A stretch of DNA of 64,000 bases from Hymenobacter sp. UV11 (lineage in GTDB: Bacteria > Bacteroidota > Bacteroidia > Cytophagales > Hymenobacteraceae). Position 1 is the first letter of the stretch; every line of letters begins with the position of its first letter. Below, in pieces: positions 25,754 through 34,281 of the stretch. The DNA is taken from positions 372,001 to 436,000 of the forward strand of contig NZ_SRII01000005.1 in the NCBI RefSeq assembly GCF_004684095.1, given 5' to 3'. The notes below the pieces were generated by a model. It did not search any database. It was not told the origin of the DNA and saw only the letters and a list, made by a program, of their open reading frames with translations. The translations under genes and the position numbers were made by a program.

Positions 25754-25852
25754 CCCCGCCTTTCGTGCTGAGCCTGCGCAGCATCCTGTCGCGCCAGAAC
25801 CAATCGTTCACACGTGATAGGATGCTGCACAGGCTCAGCACGAAAGGCGGGG
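25754..25852. repeat. Intergenic palindromic element, family A-related
   Basis: Arms CCCCGCCTTTCGTGCTGAGC then CTGCGCAGCATCCT, inverted on the right. The inner word GTGCTGAGCCTG..CAGCATCCT is clearly cognate to family A (CATGCTGAGCTTG..AAGCATCT). Confidence 0.88.
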
Positions 25853-25881
25853 ATTTTATACAGGGCAATTAAGCTGAAAGC

Positions 25882-28515
25882 CTATTCCAAGGCCTTCAGC
25901 GCTTGCTCCAGAGCCGCGATTTTAGCCTCGGCGTCGGCGAGCTTCTGGCGCTCGCGCTCCAGCACGTCGGGCTTGGCGTTGGCCACGAATTTCTCGTTGC
26001 CCAGCTTCTTATTCACCGAGTCGCGGAAGCCGATGGCGTAGCCCAGCTCCTTCTCGACGCGGGCGCGCTCGGTGGCGGCATCCACCTGCATGTCGAGCGG
26101 CACGAAGAATTCGCTACCCCCTTGCACGAAGCTCACGGCGCTGGCCGGCGCTTCCGTTACAAATGATAAGGCGCTGAGATTGGCCAGCTTGCGTACCAGC
26201 GATGCGTAGGCTTCGATGGCGGCCTGGTCGTCCGCTTTCACGGCCAGCTCCAACTGCTTCACCGGGCCGAGGTTTTTCTGGTTGCGCACGTTGCGCACGC
26301 CGGCCACAATGGCCAGCGCTTTCTCCATCTCGGCCAGGGTTTCGGCGCTGTGGGGGGGGGTAGGGAGCTTGGGCCAATGCGCTACGCACACGTAGTCTTG
26401 CTCGCCGCGCTCGGCCAGCTCGTGCCACAGCTCTTCGGTGATGAAGGGCATGAAAGGGTGCAGCAGCTTGAGCAGCGTTTCGAGGAAATCGACGGTGGCG
26501 CGCAGCGTCTCAGCATCAATCGGGTGCTGATAAACGGGCTTCACCATTTCGAGGTACTGCCCACAGAAGTCGTCCCACAGCAGCTTGTACACCGTCAGCA
26601 ACGCGTCGCTCATCCGAAATTTGTCGAAGTGCTCGTCGAGTACCGCTATGGTTTCGGACAGTTTGGCTTCAAACCAGCTCACGGCCTGCGCATTAGCAAA
26701 GGGCAGCGTATTGTCCACTTCCCAGCCTTTTACGAGGCGGAAGGCGTTCCAGAGCTTGTTGTTGAAGTTGCGGCCCTGGTCAATCAGCTTCTGGTCGTAG
26801 AACAGGTCGTTGCCGGCGGGCGACGAAAACAGCATGCCGGTCCGCACCGCGTCGGCCCCGAAATCGCGGATGAGGTCGAGCGGGTCGGGCGAGTTACCGA
26901 GCTGCTTGCTCATCTTGCGGCCCTGCGCATCGCGCACGATACCAGTGAGGTACACGTTTTTGAAGGGCACTTCCTTGCGAAATTCCAGCCCGGCCATAAT
27001 CATGCGCGCCACCCAAAAAAACAGGATTTCGGGGGCCGTTACGAGGTCGTTGGTGGGGTAGAAATAGTTGATATCGGCGTTGTCAGGGTCGTCGAAGCCG
27101 TCGAACACCGAGATGGGCCACAGCCACGACGAAAACCAGGTATCGAGCACGTCCTCATCCTGGCGCAGGTCGCTGGCTTGCAGGTCGTTGTTGCCGCTCT
27201 GCTCGCGGGCCAATTCTACGGCTTCGGCCTCATTTTGGGCCACTACAAACGAGCCATCGGGCAGGTAGTAGGCCGGAATGCGCTGGCCCCACCACAGCTG
27301 CCGCGAGATGCACCAGTCGCGCACGTTCTCCATCCACACCCGGTACATATTCTTGAACTTGGGCGGGTGCAGCCGGATGGTGTCGTTCTCCACGACTTCG
27401 AGCGCGGGCTTGGCAAGATGCTCCATTTTCAGGAACCACTGCAAGCTCAGCTTGGGCTCAATCACGGCCCCGGTACGTTCCGAGGTCTGCACGATGCTGG
27501 CGTATTCTTCTATCTTATCTAAAAGGCCGGCTTCCTGCAAATCCTTCACGATGTTGCGGCGGGCCGCAAACCGGTCCTGGCCCACGTACAGCTCCGCCTT
27601 CTCGTTCAGCGTGCCATTATCGTTCAGAATATCAATAACCGGCAAGTTGTGTTTCAGACCTAGCTCGTAGTCGTTCAGGTCGTGGGCAGGCGTCACTTTC
27701 AGTGCGCCGGTGCCGAAGTCCACCGTCACGTACTCGTCCTGAATAACCGGAATTTCGCGGCCCAGCAGTGGAATGCGCACGCGCTGCCCGGCCAGGTCGT
27801 GGTAGCGCGGGTCGGTGGGGTTCACGGCCACGGCCACGTCGGCCATCACCGTTTCGGGGCGCGAGGTAGCCACCGTGAGGAAGCGGCCGGGCTGGCCCAC
27901 CACCTCGTACTTGAGGTGGTACATCTTGGCCTGGGTGTCCTTAGCAATCACTTCCTCATCCGAGATGGCGGTGCCGCCCAGCGGGTCCCAGTTCACCATG
28001 CGCACGCCCCGGTAAATCAGGCCTTTGCGGTACAGGTCCACGAACACGCGCAGCACGGCCTCGGTCAGCTTGGGCTCCATCGTGAAGCGCGTGCGGCTCC
28101 AGTCGCACGAGGCGCCGAGCTGCTTCAGCTGCTCCAGAATTATGCCGCCGTACTTCTCCTTCCAGGCCCAGGCGTGGGTCAGAAAATCTTCGCGGCTCAG
28201 GTCTTTCTTATTGATACCCTGCTCCTTGAGCATGGCCACTACCTTGGCTTCGGTGGCGATGCTGGCGTGGTCAGTGCCGGGCACCCAGCAGGCTTCCTTG
28301 CCCTGCATCCGGGCGCGGCGCACGAGCACGTCTTGGATGGTATTGTTGAGCATGTGGCCCATGTGCAGCACGCCCGTCACGTTGGGCGGCGGAATAACCA
28401 CGGTGTAGGGCTGCTTGCGCGGGTTGGGTTTGGCTTGGAAAAAGCCCTGCTCCTGCCAGCGCTGGTACCATTTGGCTTCAACGTCGGCGGGCGAATAAGT
28501 TTTGGCGAGGGACAT
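25882..28515 (-). CDS. valS: Valine--tRNA ligase
   Basis: 877 residues, class I synthetase of the normal length. The HIGH-type motif HMGH is at 51-54 and KMSKQ at 534-538. The editing domain lies between about 190 and 330 (FLTVATSRPETVMADVAVAV). The anticodon-binding domain follows 570, and a C-terminal coiled coil (about 810-877, ARVEKELGYAIGFRDSVNKKL) contacts the tRNA. It charges tRNA-Val and clears mischarged threonine. Two CTACCCCC motifs lie in variable C-terminal segments. It is divergent from the low-GC gene that follows. Confidence 0.97.
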   Translation of the reverse strand: MSLAKTYSPADVEAKWYQRWQEQGFFQAKPNPRKQPYTVVIPPPNVTGVLHMGHMLNNTIQDVLVRRARMQGKEACWVPGTDHASIATEAKVVAMLKEQGINKKDLSREDFLTHAWAWKEKYGGIILEQLKQLGASCDWSRTRFTMEPKLTEAVLRVFVDLYRKGLIYRGVRMVNWDPLGGTAISDEEVIAKDTQAKMYHLKYEVVGQPGRFLTVATSRPETVMADVAVAVNPTDPRYHDLAGQRVRIPLLGREIPVIQDEYVTVDFGTGALKVTPAHDLNDYELGLKHNLPVIDILNDNGTLNEKAELYVGQDRFAARRNIVKDLQEAGLLDKIEEYASIVQTSERTGAVIEPKLSLQWFLKMEHLAKPALEVVENDTIRLHPPKFKNMYRVWMENVRDWCISRQLWWGQRIPAYYLPDGSFVVAQNEAEAVELAREQSGNNDLQASDLRQDEDVLDTWFSSWLWPISVFDGFDDPDNADINYFYPTNDLVTAPEILFFWVARMIMAGLEFRKEVPFKNVYLTGIVRDAQGRKMSKQLGNSPDPLDLIRDFGADAVRTGMLFSSPAGNDLFYDQKLIDQGRNFNNKLWNAFRLVKGWEVDNTLPFANAQAVSWFEAKLSETIAVLDEHFDKFRMSDALLTVYKLLWDDFCGQYLEMVKPVYQHPIDAETLRATVDFLETLLKLLHPFMPFITEELWHELAERGEQDYVCVAHWPKLPTPPHSAETLAEMEKALAIVAGVRNVRNQKNLGPVKQLELAVKADDQAAIEAYASLVRKLANLSALSFVTEAPASAVSFVQGGSEFFVPLDMQVDAATERARVEKELGYAIGFRDSVNKKLGNEKFVANAKPDVLERERQKLADAEAKIAALEQALKALE

Positions 28516-28516
28516 C

Positions 28517-28556
28517 GCAGATTTAACGGATTTAACGGATTTCGCGGATACGCTTG
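28517..28556. repeat. Short ACGGATTT repeat tract
   Basis: GATTTAACGGATTTAACGG followed by ATTTCGCGGAT resembles one arm of the family G element at 32021-32204. It lies just upstream of valS; the rest of the 180-base gap shows no other feature. Confidence 0.5.
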
Positions 28557-28697
28557 CTGCGCAGGCTGGCTATCTAGCTGGGTGGCTAGCGAAACTACGT
28601 TGGTTGGTAGCAGGCAAAAGTACGGCGGGCGGGGTTGGCGATGACAGGAGGTTTTTCAAGCGCTTACTTTTGTCAGCACCTAGCTCCTGTTGATAAA

Positions 28698-29324
28698 ATG
28701 ACCAATCGCGAACTCCGTAACTCACTACTAGATCTCTTAGCATCGGAGTTAAGTCCTTCTGGCTTTGTGCTCAATAAAGCTCAAGCAGGGTTCACCAACA
28801 GACTGAAAGACGGCTGGAAAAAATTTCACCTTATTTTCCTTGTTCGTAGTGAAGGATGGGAAATCAATCCGGGGGTATTGGTACGTAAAAATGTGGTAGA
28901 AGACCTTTATCATAAAGCCTCATATTTTGAAGCTAAGTATCATAAAACCACTCCTACAATTGGCATTGCTTTGGAGAACTTAAACAACGATGGGAACAGC
29001 TATCGGCTCACCTTGACTAGTGAAAGAGATGTTCTCCCTTGCTATCACAGATTGCTTTACTTATTCAACAACGTGGCCATTCCATTTTTTGAGAAATACA
29101 GCAGCTTAGAAGAGCTTGATAAAGAAGTGAATATTGAGACCAGAAAAAGTATCTTCTCTGGCCTCAACTATGAGGGAAACCTAGGAATCATCCTTGCTAA
29201 ACTGGTAAATAATCCTCATTATCATAAGCTTGAGGAGAAATACCGCAACTACTACCAGCAATTCTCGAATGGCTTTTATTTGCCAGAATATGAAGGAATT
29301 GTCGAAGTACTGAAAAGCGTCTGA
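28698..29324 (+). CDS. Hypothetical protein, low GC, possibly acquired
   Basis: 208 residues from MTNRELRNSL; a longer reading adds 21 residues from the intergenic gap. The DNA is about 40-42% GC by eye, far below the 60-65% of both neighbours, and codon third positions are often A or T, which suggests recent transfer. The protein is mixed alpha/beta: DGWKKFHLIFLVRSEGWEI, TPTIGIALENL, PCYHRLLYLFNNVAIPFFEKYSSLEELDKEV. The last part recalls DUF4304 and some polymorphic-toxin immunity proteins, but this is a weak resemblance. Its stop overlaps the aat start by one base (TGATG). Confidence 0.75.
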   Translation: MTNRELRNSLLDLLASELSPSGFVLNKAQAGFTNRLKDGWKKFHLIFLVRSEGWEINPGVLVRKNVVEDLYHKASYFEAKYHKTTPTIGIALENLNNDGNSYRLTLTSERDVLPCYHRLLYLFNNVAIPFFEKYSSLEELDKEVNIETRKSIFSGLNYEGNLGIILAKLVNNPHYHKLEEKYRNYYQQFSNGFYLPEYEGIVEVLKSV

Positions 29325-29977
29325 TGCCCCTCACCTTCCCTACCCCCTCTGCCGCGCGCGATGACCTCGACGGCCTGCTGCTGCTCGGCGGCCAGCCTAC
29401 CGTCGAAAACCTAGTGGCGGCCTATAGCCAGGGGATTTTTCCGTGGCCGGTGGAAGGCTGGCCGCTGGCCTGGTTTTGCCCGCCGCGCCGGGGCATTTTG
29501 CGGCTGGCGCGCCTGCACGTGGGCCGCAGCCTGGCGCGGGCGCAGCGGCAGTCGCCGTGGCGCATCAGCTTCGATACCGCGTTTGGGCAGGTGATGCGGG
29601 CGTGCCAAGCGCAGCCGCGGCCGGGCCAGGATGGCACCTGGATAACGCCGCAGCTGGTGCGCGGCTATGAGGCGCTGCACGCCGCCGGCTACGCGCACAG
29701 CGTGGAGGTGTGGGAGGGCGACACGTTGGTGGGCGGCCTCTACGGCGTGGCCGTGCGGGGCGTATTTGCGGGCGAAAGCATGTTTCACTACCGTCCCAAT
29801 GCCTCGAAGCTGGCGGTGCTGGCGCTGGCCGGGCACCTGCAGAAGCGCGGTGCCAGCTTCTTCGATATTCAGCAACTGACGCCGCACATGGCGGTGCTGG
29901 GCGCGGAGGAGGTGTCGCGAGATGAGTTTCTGGCGCTATTGGCAGCGGAGCAGGGGGTAGGGCGGCAGTTGTTTTAA
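29324..29977 (+). CDS. aat: Leucyl/phenylalanyl-tRNA--protein transferase
   Basis: 217 residues. It adds Leu or Phe to proteins with N-terminal Arg or Lys, marking them for ClpAP through the N-end rule. Diagnostic segments are LLLLGGQPTVENLVAAYSQGIFPWP (20-45 region), WFCPPRRGIL, the central GYAHSVEVWEGDTLVGGLYGV and FAGESMFH. The ATG overlaps the TGA of the preceding low-GC gene, which would couple their translation despite their different origin. Two CTACCCCC-type motifs lie near its two ends. Confidence 0.95.
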   Translation: MPLTFPTPSAARDDLDGLLLLGGQPTVENLVAAYSQGIFPWPVEGWPLAWFCPPRRGILRLARLHVGRSLARAQRQSPWRISFDTAFGQVMRACQAQPRPGQDGTWITPQLVRGYEALHAAGYAHSVEVWEGDTLVGGLYGVAVRGVFAGESMFHYRPNASKLAVLALAGHLQKRGASFFDIQQLTPHMAVLGAEEVSRDEFLALLAAEQGVGRQLF

Positions 29978-29983
29978 ATCTGT

Positions 29984-30100
29984 TTGTCATTGCGAGCGCA
30001 ACGAAGTGGAGCGCGGCAATCTTTCCTTCACGTCAGGGTTACTAATCCAACGAAAAAGGAAAGATTGCCGCGCTCCACTTCGTTGCGCTCGCAATGACAA
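29984..30100. repeat. Intergenic palindromic element, family B, copy 2 (symmetric)
   Basis: Symmetric 45-base arms TTGTCATTGCGAGCGCAACG then AAGTGGAGCGCGGCAATCTT. It occupies the gap between convergent aat and the ferredoxin gene. Confidence 0.94.
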
Positions 30101-30125
30101 AAGATAAAAGCGCAGGCGTAATTAC

Positions 30126-30476
30126 CTACGCGGCTTTGTGGAGCCACTGCTGCTTTTGGGTGAGGCGCTCGCGGCTTTCGCGGTGGTCGGGGTCGTCGAC
30201 GCAGCAATCGACGGGGCACACAGCGGCGCACTGCGGCTCCTCGTGAAAGCCTACGCACTCGGTGCATTTATCGGTCACGATGTAGTAGTACTCGTTGGAT
30301 ACCGGGCGCTGAGGGTCGGTGCCGCCAGCTTGTTTGCCGTCAATGGTTTGCACCGCTTTTAGCGTCGTGCCATCGGCCCAGCGCCACTGGGCGCCGCCCT
30401 CGTAGATGGCGGTGTTGGGGCATTCCGGTTCGCAGGCACCACAGTTGATGCACTCGTCGGTTATCATGATGGCCAT
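30126..30476 (-). CDS. 4Fe-4S dicluster ferredoxin
   Basis: 116 residues. The first cluster motif is CINCGACEPECP (C9, C12, C15, C19). The second is CTECVGFHEEPQCAAVCP, with a longer spacer, as in YfhL/FdxA-like ferredoxins of Bacteroidota. Between them lies an insert of about 40 residues containing WRWADGTTL and NEYYYIVTDK. It would be a soluble electron carrier; its partner is unknown. Unusually for this window, a Shine-Dalgarno-like AAGGAG stands nine bases before the ATG. It is divergent from the acyl-CoA reductase gene. Confidence 0.93.
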   Translation of the reverse strand: MAIMITDECINCGACEPECPNTAIYEGGAQWRWADGTTLKAVQTIDGKQAGGTDPQRPVSNEYYYIVTDKCTECVGFHEEPQCAAVCPVDCCVDDPDHRESRERLTQKQQWLHKAA

Positions 30477-30502
30477 TGCCGTCGTCTCCTTATACTAGTG
30501 AG

Positions 30503-30510
30503 TAATTTTG
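30503..30510 (+). promoter_or_regulatory. -7 promoter box of the acyl-CoA reductase gene
   Basis: TAATTTTG is an exact TAnnTTTG match about 95 bases before the ATG. Confidence 0.5.
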
Positions 30511-30605
30511 CTGTTCAAAGCTGCCGGCTGTACGTAAAAACGCCGACCCAGGCTGGTTTGGACCCTCAAAAGTACGGCTCATTCCGCCTTCCTGCTACCC
30601 CTTTT

Positions 30606-31622
30606 ATGCTGAATCACGCCACCCGCCTCGCGGCTTTTGCGGCCCTGGGCCGCCGCCTCGCCTCCCTTTCCGAAGACGAAATCACCGATATCGCGGCCCG
30701 CGCCCGCAACCGCAACGCCTGGTTTGACCAGCCCAACGTGGCGGCGGCCATCACGGGCATCGCCCACATGCTGGCCGAGCCGGCGCTCAGCCAGTGGGCC
30801 GGGCGCTACCCCGCCGAGCCGGCTTCGCCCCGCCAGGTGGGGGTAGTAATGGCCGGTAATATCCCGCTCGTGGGCTTCCATGATATGCTGTGCGTGCTGC
30901 TAAGCGGCCACACCCTGCTGGCCAAGCTAAGCAAGGACGATACCGTGCTCATGGACTGGATTGCCCAGGAACTGACCGACATCGAGCCCGCCTTCACCGA
31001 GCGCGTGCAGTTTGTGGAGCGCCTCAACGCAGCCGATGCCTTCATCGCCACCGGCTCGGACAATACGGCGCGCTACTTTGAGTTTTATTTTAAGGGTAGG
31101 CCGCACCTTATTCGACGCAACCGCACCAGCCTGGCCATCCTCACCGGCAACGAAACGGCCGAGGAAATGACCGCGCTGGGCCCCGATATTTTCCAGTATT
31201 ACGGCCTGGGCTGCCGCAACGTGAGCAAGCTCTACGTGCCCGCAGGCTACAATTTCGTGCCCCTGCTCGATGCGCTGCAAATCTGGCACCCAGTGCTCAA
31301 CCACCACAAGTACCAGAACAACTACGACTACAACAAGAGCATTATGCTGGTGAACGCGGTGCCGCATTTCGACAACGGCTTCCTGCTGCTGACCGAGAGC
31401 GCGGCGCTGGTATCGCCCATCTCGGTGGTGCACTACAGTACGTATACCCAGGAAATCGACCTGCTCGACCAGCTCACCGACGTGGCCGCCCAGACCCAGT
31501 GCCTCGTGTCGGCGGGCGGGCGCTACCCCGGCTCCTTCCCGCTGGGCCGCGCCCAGAGCCCCGCCGTGAGCGACTACGCCGACGGCATCGATACCATGGA
31601 ATTTTTGGCGACCGAACTGTAA
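30606..31622 (+). CDS. LuxC-like acyl-CoA reductase
   Basis: 338 residues from MLNHATRLAAFAALG; the longer reading has a GTG start and lies over the promoter box. The protein matches the acyl-CoA reductase (LuxC) family found widely in Bacteroidota: VGVVMAGNIPLVGFHDMLCVLLSGH, LSKDDTVLM, ATGSDNTARYFEFYF, RRNRTSLAILTGNE and DIFQYYGLGCRNVSKLYVP, where the Cys of GLGCRNVS is the probable catalytic nucleophile. It would reduce a fatty acyl-CoA to the aldehyde. The physiological substrate is unknown. Confidence 0.9.
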   Translation: MLNHATRLAAFAALGRRLASLSEDEITDIAARARNRNAWFDQPNVAAAITGIAHMLAEPALSQWAGRYPAEPASPRQVGVVMAGNIPLVGFHDMLCVLLSGHTLLAKLSKDDTVLMDWIAQELTDIEPAFTERVQFVERLNAADAFIATGSDNTARYFEFYFKGRPHLIRRNRTSLAILTGNETAEEMTALGPDIFQYYGLGCRNVSKLYVPAGYNFVPLLDALQIWHPVLNHHKYQNNYDYNKSIMLVNAVPHFDNGFLLLTESAALVSPISVVHYSTYTQEIDLLDQLTDVAAQTQCLVSAGGRYPGSFPLGRAQSPAVSDYADGIDTMEFLATEL

Positions 31623-31712
31623 CCCAACTACCCTGCTCCGAAGTATGCTACAGTATTGTCTCGCTTAGCCAGCCAGCTTGCTACCCCTTCCAACTTTTTA
31701 TCCTCGCTTCCT

Positions 31713-32018
31713 ATGTTCCGCCCGCCCACCGACCAAGACGTTGAAACCATTGACCGCAAGCAGCTTCCCAAGATAGAATTTTATCTCGACGATGTGCTGG
31801 CCGACGACGCGGCGGCGCAGAAGATTCGGAGCGCCGAAGCCCGCCGCGCTGCCGTGCTGGCCAATACGCACCAGACCAAAGCCACTATTTTTTTCCGCGC
31901 CGCCGACGGCCAGACCAAGCGCGTGCGCGCCCACGTGCTGGCGGCCCACACCGAGTACCTGACCCTCAAAGACGAGATGATGCTACCCCTGCGCGCCGTG
32001 CTGGGCTTTGAAGTCTAA
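31713..32018 (+). CDS. Small conserved-type hypothetical protein
   Basis: 101 residues from MFRPPTDQDVET. It is acidic at the N-terminus (KIEFYLDDVLADDAAAQKI) and basic and beta-rich at the C-terminus (TKATIFFRAADGQTKRVRAHVLAAHTEYLTLKDEMMLPLRAVLGFEV), where the pattern resembles a small SH3-like or PRC-like barrel. I recognise no named family. The coding call rests on the codon use and on a clean start shortly after the reductase gene. It ends at the family G palindromic element. Confidence 0.75.
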   Translation: MFRPPTDQDVETIDRKQLPKIEFYLDDVLADDAAAQKIRSAEARRAAVLANTHQTKATIFFRAADGQTKRVRAHVLAAHTEYLTLKDEMMLPLRAVLGFEV

Positions 32019-32020
32019 CC

Positions 32021-32204
32021 ACTAATTAGCACGGATTTTAGCGTATTTCACGGATTTTGTGGACGATTTGCACCGTCGCTGATTTTTATCAGTTACTGCT
32101 TCTGAATCAAACAGCAAGGGCCACCCAAATGGGTGGCCCTTGCTGTTTGCGTGATAGGCATGAATCGTTCACAAAATCCGTGAAATCCGCGTAGTCCGTG
32201 ATTT
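32021..32204. repeat. Intergenic palindromic element, family G, enclosing a terminator
   Basis: The outer arms contain CACGGATTTTAGCGTATTTC then ACGGATTTTGTG on the left and the inverted form CTAAATCACGGACTACGCGG then ATTTCACGGATTTTGTG on the right. The right end runs up to the TAA stop of the convergent phosphorylase gene. Confidence 0.88.
32108..32149. terminator. Bidirectional terminator hairpin
   Basis: Perfect 19-bp arms (CAAACAGCAAGGGCCACCC) around a 4-base AAAT loop, between convergent genes and inside the family G element. The T runs are short (three), so termination strength rests on the stem. Confidence 0.75.
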
Positions 32205-33072
32205 AGAGGAGGGCTAGCGTGCGGGCGATGAGGCGGTCCACGATGTCGCCGGCGTCTTTGGCAAACTCGCCGGTGGCGCGGTTGGCTACTATCGCATTGA
32301 GGCTCAGCACCTCGTGGCCTAGCAGCTGACCCAGGGCATAGTAGCCGGCCGTTTCCATCTCGAAGTTGCTGAGGCGGAAATCACCCTCGGGGCTCTGGTG
32401 GCGAAAGTTTTGCAGGCGCTGCATGTAATCGGCCGAGCGCAGGTCGAGGCGCAGGCGGCGGCCCTGCGGGCCGTAGAAGCCAGGGCACGTCACGGTGTTG
32501 CCGATGAGCAGGTCGGCGGCTAGCTGCTCGCGCAGCAGGTCGGAGCCGCGCACCACGTAGGGCGCGAAGGGTAGGCCCAGGTGCTGCTGCAAATCCTGGG
32601 CAACCTGCGTTTCGAGGCCGGTTTCGAAGAAGAGGTAGAACTGCATCAGCGAATCGAGGCCTATGGCGTGCTGGGTAGCCAGCAGCGAGCCCACCGGCAC
32701 GTCGGCCTGCAAGCTACCGCTAGTGCCCAGCCGGATAATGCGCAGGTTCAGGCGCTCCTCCACCGGCCGTACGGTGCGCGACAGGAAGTCGATATTGACG
32801 AGCGCATCCAGCTCATTCATCACAATATCAATGTTATCCGTGCCCATGCCGGTGCTCAGCACCGTCAGGCGCTTGCCGCGGTAGTAGCCCACGTGCGTCA
32901 CAAACTCGCGGTGCGTGCCCTCAAACTCGATGGAGTCGAAGTGCCGGCTCACCTGCGCCACCCGCGCCGGGTCGCCCACCGTCAGGATGGTATCAGAAAT
33001 ATGGTCGGGCAGCAGATTGAGGTGATAAATCGTGCCGTCGGGATTCAGAATGAGTTCAGATTCGGGAATCAT
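32203..33072 (-). CDS. Nucleoside phosphorylase (uridine phosphorylase-like)
   Basis: 289 residues, NP-I family. It has VGDPARVAQVSRHF (phosphate-binding loop, about 32-45), STGMGTDNIDIVMNEL (catalytic region, about 93-108), IIRLGTSGSLQ and the nucleoside-binding NFEMETAGYYALG, where the Glu-Met-Glu triad contacts the ribose. It cleaves a nucleoside with phosphate in salvage; Bacteroidota members of this type are usually annotated as uridine phosphorylase, but the base preference is not certain. It is convergent with the preceding small gene, and its stop abuts the family G element. Confidence 0.9.
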   Translation of the reverse strand: MIPESELILNPDGTIYHLNLLPDHISDTILTVGDPARVAQVSRHFDSIEFEGTHREFVTHVGYYRGKRLTVLSTGMGTDNIDIVMNELDALVNIDFLSRTVRPVEERLNLRIIRLGTSGSLQADVPVGSLLATQHAIGLDSLMQFYLFFETGLETQVAQDLQQHLGLPFAPYVVRGSDLLREQLAADLLIGNTVTCPGFYGPQGRRLRLDLRSADYMQRLQNFRHQSPEGDFRLSNFEMETAGYYALGQLLGHEVLSLNAIVANRATGEFAKDAGDIVDRLIARTLALL

Positions 33073-33077
33073 AGCAG

Positions 33078-33187
33078 TGTAGGGTAAGCTTCAGCTTGCC
33101 GGAAAATAAAAAGGGATATGTACGGCAAACTTCGGCTTGCCGGCTATTGACCAAGCGCTAAAACTGCAAGCGAAAGCTCGCCCTACC
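33078..33187. repeat. Intergenic element, family D, copy 1 (three hairpin units)
   Basis: The first unit is GTGTAGGGTAAGCTTCAGCT then TGCCGG. The second is ACGGCAAACTTCGGCTTGCC. The third, inverted, reads TAGGGCGAGCTTTCGCTTGC on the minus strand, where TAG is the stop codon of trhO. Confidence 0.85.
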
Positions 33188-34124
33188 CCCGGTACGAAGC
33201 CAGACCCTGCGCGGGGGTATAATGGTTGCTTTGCTTGGGATACGTGCCCGTGCCATCATACGGCCGTTTATCGGGGTGGGTGGCGCAGGCCTCGGAGCAG
33301 GCGCCTTGCAGCGTTTCGCCGCAGCTTTCACACAGCGGCAGGTGGGCATTGCAGTGCGGGTTGGCGCAGTTGATGAGGCGGGCCGAGGGCTGCTGGCAAT
33401 GGTGGCAGCGCGAGATAACGCTGGGGTTCACGCTATTGACATCCACGGCCACACGGCCGTCGAAGACGTAGCACTGGCCCTCAAAATCTTCGCCGCCGGC
33501 CTCAATGCCATACTTGATGATGCCTCCGTGCAGCTGGTACACGTTCTCAAAACCCTGCTCCAATAAAAAAGCGGTGGCCTTTTCGCACTTAACGCCGCCG
33601 GTGCAGTAAGTCAGGATTTTCTTGTCCCTGAACTGCTCCAGGCGCTCGACGCGCTCGGGAAAGTCGCGGAAGTTCTCGATATCGAGCGTCACGGCGTTTT
33701 TGAAGCGGCCCAGGTTGTACTCGTAATCCGAGCGCACATCAACCACCACCACGTCGTCGCGGTCTTTCAACGCCTTGAATTCCTGCGGACTAAGGTGCTG
33801 GCCCGTCTTTTCGTGGGGCCGCACGTGGTGCAGGCTACTGTGCACGATTTCGGACTTCACGCGCACGTGCAGCTTCTGAAAGGTGTGACTTTCAACCTCA
33901 TCCACCTTGAATTCGAGTGTAGCGAAGCGCGGGTCGGCCTTCACGGCGGCCATGTAGGCCGCGCAGGCTTCACGGGTGCCCGACACGGTGCCGTTCAGCC
34001 CCTCGGCCGCCACAACAATGCGCCCGCGCAAATCCAGGTCGAGGCACAGGCGATGGTGCTCGTCGCGAAACTGCTCGGGGTTTTCGATGGGCGTATAGCA
34101 GTAGTATAGAAGGACTTGATACAT
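33183..34124 (-). CDS. trhO: tRNA uridine(34) hydroxylase (rhodanese family)
   Basis: 313 residues, starting MYQVLLYYCYTPI. It makes 5-hydroxyuridine at position 34 of tRNA, a precursor of cmo5U-type modifications. The N-terminal acylphosphatase-like domain has GRIVVAAEGLNGTVSG. The rhodanese domain has VVDVRSDYEYNLGRF and the active-site loop CTGGVKCEKA with its cysteine. The C-terminal part has a zinc-binding cysteine cluster (CHHCQQP, CANPHCNAHLPLCESCGETLQGAC), as in YceA/TrhO of this phylum. An ATG two codons earlier is also possible. The TAG stop lies in a GGGGGTAG motif. Confidence 0.94.
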   Translation of the reverse strand: MYQVLLYYCYTPIENPEQFRDEHHRLCLDLDLRGRIVVAAEGLNGTVSGTREACAAYMAAVKADPRFATLEFKVDEVESHTFQKLHVRVKSEIVHSSLHHVRPHEKTGQHLSPQEFKALKDRDDVVVVDVRSDYEYNLGRFKNAVTLDIENFRDFPERVERLEQFRDKKILTYCTGGVKCEKATAFLLEQGFENVYQLHGGIIKYGIEAGGEDFEGQCYVFDGRVAVDVNSVNPSVISRCHHCQQPSARLINCANPHCNAHLPLCESCGETLQGACSEACATHPDKRPYDGTGTYPKQSNHYTPAQGLASYRG

Positions 34125-34141
34125 AATCACTTAGCACTAAT

Positions 34142-34268
34142 AAGAACATCATGCTCATCTAGCGTCCGCTTGCCAAAGCATCTTGCTCGCACCGTTGCCG
34201 ATGATTGAGGTTACTTCCCCAAGCGAGATACTTCGGCAAGCGGACGCTAGATGAGCGTGACGGTCTGT
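34142..34268. repeat. Intergenic palindromic element, family A, alternative subtype
   Basis: Arms AAGAACATCATGCTCATCTA then GCGTCCGCTTGCC on the left, inverted and slightly diverged on the right (GCAAGCGGACGCTAGATGAGC). The insert CATCTAGCGTCCGC replaces the GAG of the common family A arm. Confidence 0.88.
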
Positions 34269-34281
34269 TTTTCTATTAAAA

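Noticed and set aside
26350..28644. Long open frames on the plus strand opposite valS (26350-27522 and 27682-28644)
   Set aside because: They are antisense shadows of valS in high-GC DNA; composition is biased (Val, Gly, His rich) and no family or start signal is seen.
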